From the NCBI RefSeq assembly GCF_040564635.1, contig NZ_CP159837.1, forward strand, positions 2,297,001 through 2,361,000: 64,000 nt of DNA, written 5' to 3'. The notes beneath the pieces are model-generated. The model made no database searches and was not told the DNA's origin. It saw only the letters and a list, made by a program, of their open reading frames with translations. The translations under genes and the position numbers were made by a program. The stretch's first letter is position 1; each line of letters begins with the position of its first letter. The stretch comes from Planktothricoides raciborskii GIHE-MW2. Its GTDB lineage: Bacteria; Cyanobacteriota; Cyanobacteriia; Cyanobacteriales; Laspinemataceae. Below are positions 59,576 to 64,000 of the stretch, one piece after another.

Positions 59576-59740
59576 CAATTTGAAAAATTATTGCTACAAT
59601 TACGAGATAGTTCCCAGGCTGGAGCCTGGAATGGCCTTAGTAGGGGCGACAGAAAAGGCGGTGGTCGCCCCGCGCCTCTACTGCTGCATGAATTTTTGTA
59701 AATGGTATTATTAGTTGTTGGTTGTTGCCCCCCTAGCCCC

Positions 59741-59749
59741 CCTTTGAAG
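59741..59749. repeat. Left 9-bp target-site duplication
   Basis: CCTTTGAAG immediately left of the element, identical to 61361-61369. A 9-bp duplication is characteristic of many IS4-family insertions. Confidence 0.9.
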
Positions 59750-61360
59750 CTAATCTTGTAGGGGTTTGCTCAACACACTCACGGTCTTAAGCAAACCTCT
59801 GCGTGTAGATCCGCGATTGATCCGATATAGCAGTCCTATATCAGTTGTGGAATTGTAGGGGTAACAGGTTTGGCAAGCGTGAGCTTACCCCTAAACGCGC
59901 AGGGGCTTGCCACCGCGCAAAAGGATTTGCCCCGACAAAAATATTACGATTGAAATAGGATTGCTATATCAGCTAAGATGAAAATTCCCGGAGTGCTTGA
60001 GGCAATCATCCCATGACAGAGTTTATCACCCAAGGAAAATTTCGACCCCAGGTAAAAAAAGTCTAGAAAAAGCATACAACTTGGCGATTAACAAGCCGAA
60101 TCTATCTTTTTCCCAGTGTATGGGTAACAGTTTTCGTCAAACAGTAGCGGGTATATTTGCTCATCCAGAAATGAATCAAGAGATCATGTTGTCAGGACAC
60201 ATTCAGGCAACGATGGAACGAGCCGAAGCAACGGTTGGGGAATATGTGATCGCCGCGCAAGACACAACTTATTACAACTACTCAGGACATAAAAAAATGT
60301 CTGGGTTAGGGGTAATACAAGGGAATGTCCGAGGATTGATGCAACATAATGTACTACTGCTCAATGAACAAGGTTTACCCCTAGGACTCTTAGGACAACA
60401 ATACTGGACTCGAGACGGAGGTTTAGACCTGCCAGAAGGAGAAAAAGAAAGTAGTAAATGGCTCAAGGGGTTGAATGCCATCAATCAGCAAGCCAGTCAA
60501 TCGAGCAAACGCTTTGTGACCGTAGAAGATAGAGAAGGAGATGTTTTTAGTTTTTTTAAAGCCGAACGAAAGACAAATGTAGATCTGCTCGTCAGGGTAT
60601 ATCAAGCTCGTAATTTGGAAATCGTCAGCAGTAATATAGTCTGCCAATTGCCCGATGTGTCGTCTCACTTGCCCGACTATGGAACCCAACGAGTACGCAT
60701 TTATCGTCAAAACCGGGAAGTAGAACTGATTCTTCGCTTACGGGCAGGGGCAGTCAATGTTTATCCAGATAAAAATTTGAGTGCCAACAAGCATAAAACC
60801 CAAGGTTTATCTTTGGTGGTCGCCCAAGAGATCGGTTGTATCGATCCCAAAACAAACGAAGATATCTTCTGTTCAGAAGATGCAGCCACATGGTATTTAC
60901 TGACCAGTCTTCCGATTGCCACTACCAGTAATGTCCAAAGGGTGACTCGATTTTATGCCCTGCGATGGCGGGTAGAACGCTTTCATTACACTCTTAAGTC
61001 TGGTGCTTTACAGGTGGAAAAATTACAAGCAAGATGATATTCAGACATTGATTAACTCCTTGGCTTTTTATTCGGTCGTGGCTTGGCAGATTCTCGCTCT
61101 TACTTATGCCGTCAGAGAAAACCCAGACCAAAGTGCCAGTATTCTGTTTGATGAGTCTGAGGTGATTCTGTTAGAAAAAGTATCTTCTAAAAAAATCATC
61201 TCTATACGTGATGCTGTCTTAGCTGTGGCCAAAATTGTCGGCTTTGCACCTACCAAAAAGCAACCATACCCTGGGGTTAAAGTCCTAGCTACTGCAATCG
61301 AAAGATTTTTCTTTATTAAGCTTGGTTCTACTGCATGAATCAAAACCCCTACAAGATTAG
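59750..61360 (+). mobile_element. IS4-family insertion sequence, 1611 bp
   Basis: Perfect 18-bp terminal inverted repeats CTAATCTTGTAGGGGTTT (59750-59767 and 61343-61360) and a 9-bp direct duplication CCTTTGAAG on both sides. It encodes a single DDE transposase reading left to right, now frameshifted. A ~245-bp non-coding 5' region with GGGGCTTGCC repeats precedes the gene. Insertion took place in a CCCCCCTTTGAAGGGGGG hairpin repeat, splitting it. Confidence 0.93.
60013..61338 (+). pseudogene. IS4-family transposase, two frameshifts
   Basis: The ATG at 60013 starts MTEFITQGKFRPQVKK, then a run of seven A (one short of eight) shifts the frame into a stop. The main body continues KSLEKAYNLAINKPN to VEKLQA (up to ~61033), where one extra A shifts it again; the tail resumes DDIQTLINSLAFYSVVAW in the third frame. 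DDE residues are visible: Asp in IAAQDTTYYNYSGH, Asp in VEDREGDVFSFF, and Glu in RWRVERFHYTLKSG, a Tn5/IS50-like Y-R-E-K type signature. Two indels in or near A-runs suggest inactivation, though programmed slippage at the first A7 run is possible. Confidence 0.88.
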
Positions 61361-61369
61361 CCTTTGAAG
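61361..61369. repeat. Right 9-bp target-site duplication
   Basis: CCTTTGAAG, the copy of 59741-59749. It is followed by GGGGGTTGCTGG, the other half of the interrupted hairpin repeat, and TTGTTGG heptamers (61376-61443). Confidence 0.9.
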
Positions 61370-61445
61370 GGGGGTTGCTGGTTGTTAGTTGTTGGTTATT
61401 TGGAGAAAGCCACGAATAACTAATAACAAATAACGAATAACCAAT

Positions 61446-62660
61446 TTATTGCGCCAGCAGCCAATCAAATAATTGATGGGCTAGTGCTAATTTAGTGCAA
61501 GGAAGAATCGACTTTTGATTGCCTGACTTGTGGAGAAAGATGCCTTGATTGCGATCGCTGCCAATGCCCGTATCTGGTTGATCGATAGGGTTGGCGACAA
61601 TGGCGTCTAATTTTTTGCGTTTTAACTTATCCAGGGCGGGGGTCATAATATCCCCAGTTTGGGCAGCAAAACCCACCAAGATTTGATGGGAGTGTTTGCG
61701 ATCGCCCAACTGAGCCACAATATCCGGCACTGACTCCAGGGGCAAACTTTCTGGCAAAGCACTTTTGGGCAATTTTTCCAGGCTGCACGATCGCGGTCTA
61801 ATATCTGCGACTGCTGCCGCCATCACCGTAATATCCGCCGCCGGAAATAGTTTCAACATCGCATCTTGCATTTGCGCCGCGCTAGTGACAGAAATAGACT
61901 GAATCCCATACACCGAGGACATTAATCGAGAATCAATCGGCCCATGCACCAGAGTGACCGCCGCCCCTCGATCCATCGCCGCTTGCGCCAAAGCAATGCC
62001 CATTTTGCCGCTAGAAGGATTACTAATAAACCGCACGGGATCCAAATACTCGCGAGTGCCCCCCGCACTAATCAAAACCCGCTTACCCGCTAAATTTCGT
62101 TTGCCCCCCGTGTATAGCAGGGATTCTAAAGTGGCTTTAATCTCGTGGGGTTCGGCCATGCGACCATCCCCCACGCGATCGCACGCCAAAATCCCCGTCC
62201 CCGGACCCACTCGATGATAACGGCGGTCTTGCATCAAGTGCTGCCAATTCTGTTGCACCACCCGTTGTTGCCACATATCCGTATTCATCGCAGGCGCCAG
62301 CAAGATAGGACAAGTGGACGCCAACACCGTGTTGGTCAGCAAATTGTCCGCCATACCATGAGCTAACTTCGCCAGAGTATTCGCCGTCATTGGGGCGATC
62401 GTCAACACTTCAGCCCATTCGCCCAAATCGATATGTAGGGGTCGAGCATGAGTCGGTTGCCAAAAATCTTGATCCGTATAAGCGTGATGACGGCAAAGAG
62501 TCGCCACCGTCAGAGGCGGAATAAACTGCTTTGCCCCCTCGGTCATAATCGCGCGAACTAACGCCCCTTCTTTCGCCAGACTGGAAATCAGTTCACACAC
62601 CTTGTATGCGGCAATTCCACCCGTAATCCCAATCAGAATCCGTCGATTTTGTAACATCAT
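61446..62660 (-). CDS. coaBC: Phosphopantothenoylcysteine decarboxylase/ligase
   Basis: About 404 residues, a bifunctional enzyme of coenzyme A synthesis: CoaB joins cysteine to 4'-phosphopantothenate using CTP, and CoaC decarboxylates the product with FMN. CoaC part: [36 protein letters not shown] and the PxMNxxMW motif in [12 protein letters not shown]. CoaB part (~190-400): [44 protein letters not shown] frame upstream to 62897 translates tandem repeats, so I start at the ATG pair 62657/62660. Product feeds CoA, the donor used by the phosphopantetheinyl transferase at 8.8 kb. Confidence 0.96.
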   Translation of the reverse strand: MMLQNRRILIGITGGIAAYKVCELISSLAKEGALVRAIMTEGAKQFIPPLTVATLCRHHAYTDQDFWQPTHARPLHIDLGEWAEVLTIAPMTANTLAKLAHGMADNLLTNTVLASTCPILLAPAMNTDMWQQRVVQQNWQHLMQDRRYHRVGPGTGILACDRVGDGRMAEPHEIKATLESLLYTGGKRNLAGKRVLISAGGTREYLDPVRFISNPSSGKMGIALAQAAMDRGAAVTLVHGPIDSRLMSSVYGIQSISVTSAAQMQDAMLKLFPAADITVMAAAVADIRPRSCSLEKLPKSALPESLPLESVPDIVAQLGDRKHSHQILVGFAAQTGDIMTPALDKLKRKKLDAIVANPIDQPDTGIGSDRNQGIFLHKSGNQKSILPCTKLALAHQLFDWLLAQ

Positions 62661-63056
62661 TAGTTGTTGGTTGTTGGTTGTTGGTTGTTGGTTGTTGGTT
62701 GTTGGTTGTTGGGTAGGGATTCTTTGGTTGTTTGTTGTTGGTTGATGGTTGATGGTTGATGGTTGGTGGTTGGTGGTTGATGCTTGTTTGTAGACCGCTC
62801 CCCTGCACCAGAAGCTCCTCTGCACCTCTGCACGGTGAGCGAAGCCTGTCCTGAGCGCAGCCGAAAGGCCGAACCGCCGCTCCCCCGCTCTCCACACCCC
62901 ACACCCTGCGACAAATCACAACCGTCAACGGTCAAGAAATACAAATATTAACTAATATTATGGCAAATATTAAAAATTGCATAAACGTCTTGCCAGATTT
63001 CATAGAAATGTACGACACTAAAAAAAGATCGGCAAAAGATTCAGTAGCATTGGAAT
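62661..63056. repeat. Short tandem repeats and leader region
   Basis: TTGTTGG and GGTTGATGGTTGATGG units (62665-62785) lie directly upstream of coaBC. 62829-62870 has GAGCGAAGCCTGTCCTGAGC, a dispersed word. 62940-63056 is the upstream region of the phycobiliprotein-like gene, AT-rich with no strong ribosome binding site. Confidence 0.8.
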
Positions 63057-63548
63057 ATGATCGCCATAAATTCTCAATTAAACGACTTGATTTCCCAAAG
63101 CGAGGGTCGCTATCTGAGTAATTCAGAACTTCAAGGCATCAAGCAATATCTCCAAACCGTCTCGGAACGGGCAAAAATTTACGATATTTTGCAGGCCAAA
63201 AGCGACCCGTTAATCCGGCTGGCCTTGAAAAAGTTCATGACCCTGCATCCAGACGTGATGAAAAAACACGGAAAACGTTGTTATTATGACATGACCGAAG
63301 TGATGCGGTATATCGCCCTGTCAGTTTTGCGAGACGATCCGCAATTTTTTAAAGAGGCAATGGCTTTGTGGGAAACCAATATTTTAGCGGCTTACCAAAA
63401 GCAATATCCTTGTTTGGTCTGTTATCGGTGTTTACAGGAAATAATTCACGAAAATTTACCGACTAATGTAACCAAATATATGGATCCTTATATTACCATT
63501 ATGATGCAAGCTCTGGATTTACCGGCTAAAATGATGAATGCCGCCTAG
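63057..63548 (+). CDS. Phycobiliprotein-like (allophycocyanin-like) subunit
   Basis: 163 residues with the globin-like phycobiliprotein pattern: N-terminal LNDLISQSEGRYLSNSELQ, the chromophore region HGKRCYYDMTEVMRYIALSV (Cys followed at +3 by Asp, as in the C-x-x-D site that binds a bilin) and a C-terminal helix pair ending LDLPAKMMNAA. The sequence deviates strongly from core ApcA/ApcB, and the gene is not in an apcAB operon, so it is a special or AplA-like form. A linker gene follows 79 bp downstream. Bilin binding is inferred from the Cys. Confidence 0.82.
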   Translation: MIAINSQLNDLISQSEGRYLSNSELQGIKQYLQTVSERAKIYDILQAKSDPLIRLALKKFMTLHPDVMKKHGKRCYYDMTEVMRYIALSVLRDDPQFFKEAMALWETNILAAYQKQYPCLVCYRCLQEIIHENLPTNVTKYMDPYITIMMQALDLPAKMMNAA

Positions 63549-63627
63549 ACAATATCCAGAATTCAGTATGGGGAAATATTGGAAAAATTTGACATTTCAC
63601 TAAAACAATTGAAGTGGGGTAATCAAG

Positions 63628-64000
63628 ATGTCAGTCAACAAGTCATTCAACAAAATTGAACTCAAAAATACATCCTCCAGCGAAGAAAGAGAAGCGGTGC
63701 TGAAACCCATTTATCAGCAAGTGCTAGAACGGCAACCCTATCAATGGGAACGCCGCCAGTATTTGCAGGATTTGGAGAAACAATTTATTAAAGGAAAACT
63801 GGGGATTAGACATTTTTTGAAAGGTCTGGCAGTTTCGCCGCTTTATTTGCAGATTTTCTATGAAAATAGCTCTAATGTCAAGTTTATTGAAAATGCGTTT
63901 AAGCATTTTTTAGGCCGATCGCCCCATGATGAAAACGAAATCCGCGCTTGCGATCAAATTCTGGCAACCCAAGGGGTGAAAGCAATGGTTTCCGCTTTAA
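63628..64000 (+). CDS. Phycobilisome linker-domain protein, partial
   Basis: The 124 codons present start MSVNKSFNKIELKNTSSSE. They contain AVLKPIYQQVLERQPYQWER, FIKGKLGIRHFLKGLAVSPLY and KFIENAFKHFLGRSPHDENE, the PBS_linker_poly (Pfam PF00427) pattern of rod, rod-core and core-membrane linkers. The gene runs off the right edge. Directly downstream of the phycobiliprotein-like gene, it probably organises that subunit within or beside the phycobilisome. Confidence 0.92.
   Translation, partial: MSVNKSFNKIELKNTSSSEEREAVLKPIYQQVLERQPYQWERRQYLQDLEKQFIKGKLGIRHFLKGLAVSPLYLQIFYENSSNVKFIENAFKHFLGRSPHDENEIRACDQILATQGVKAMVSAL

Noticed and set aside
62661-62944. N-terminal extension of coaBC and overlapping frames
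   Set aside because: Translate the TTGTTGG repeats ([10 protein letters not shown]); CoaBC proteins begin near [14 protein letters not shown].

Overview
The window is chromosomal DNA from a cyanobacterium, most likely a filamentous, Oscillatoriales-type one (the order-level call is inference). Directly visible support: very many copies of the octamer GCGATCGC (HIP1), a tRNA-Leu(UAA) gene interrupted by a group I intron, a phycobiliprotein-like gene followed by a phycobilisome linker gene, a DUF760 gene, stand-alone dxs, trpA and coaBC genes, and abundant short tandem repeats such as TTGTTGG between genes.

Layout. 0-4 kb: a minus-strand membrane cluster (flippase-like protein, then two tandem paralogous GT-C-like membrane proteins, the last cut by the window edge). 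4-13 kb: a REC-GGDEF-EAL regulator preceded by a possible coupled leader peptide, a toroid-fold-like protein with in-frame repeats, a Sfp/HetI-type phosphopantetheinyl transferase, a GT2 glycosyltransferase, dxs and tRNA-Lys. 13-20 kb: one giant RTX-type Ca-binding protein with three near-identical internal blocks. 20-30 kb: small unknown genes, sbcC, a CHASE2-GGDEF cyclase and a large sensor kinase-receiver-class III nucleotide cyclase. 31-37 kb: a triple-TIR/WD40/TPR-like protein bracketed by direct repeats, then a TpsB/FhaC-like outer-membrane transporter and the intron-containing tRNA-Leu. 37-41 kb: DUF760, trpA, a dead coiled-coil gene and a STAND NTPase. 41.3-42.5 kb: a gene-free array of nested palindromes.

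The most interesting part is 42.2-52.2 kb, an accessory island bounded by an inverted pair of ~95-bp repeats. Its plus-strand cluster contains a helical-repeat membrane protein (now split into two reading frames by a 23-bp tandem duplication), a small two-helix membrane protein, an FtsK/HerA-type ATPase, a 73-residue helical-hairpin protein, a toxin-like protein whose N-terminal 73 residues are a gapless homologue of that hairpin protein, a MafI-like immunity protein, and an extra toxin/immunity cassette flanked by ~190-bp direct repeats with a remnant of a displaced toxin 3' end in front. The arrangement (ATPase + free hairpin + hairpin-toxin fusion + immunity) resembles the logic of type VII (WXG100/LXG) export but lies in a diderm cyanobacterium and lacks recognisable type VII membrane components. 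I propose it as a candidate undescribed polymorphic-toxin delivery system; this is inference. A HicBA toxin-antitoxin pair and a coiled-coil gene (the intact parent of the pseudogene at 39.5 kb) complete the island.

52-64 kb: a membrane sensor-like protein, FetB-like permease, pentapeptide-repeat protein, an alpha/beta-hydrolase lacking the usual nucleophile motif, a DUF1232 protein, a HAMP-PAS sensor kinase, an IS4-family element (18-bp terminal repeats, 9-bp target duplication, transposase with two frameshifts), coaBC, and the phycobiliprotein/linker pair running off the right edge.
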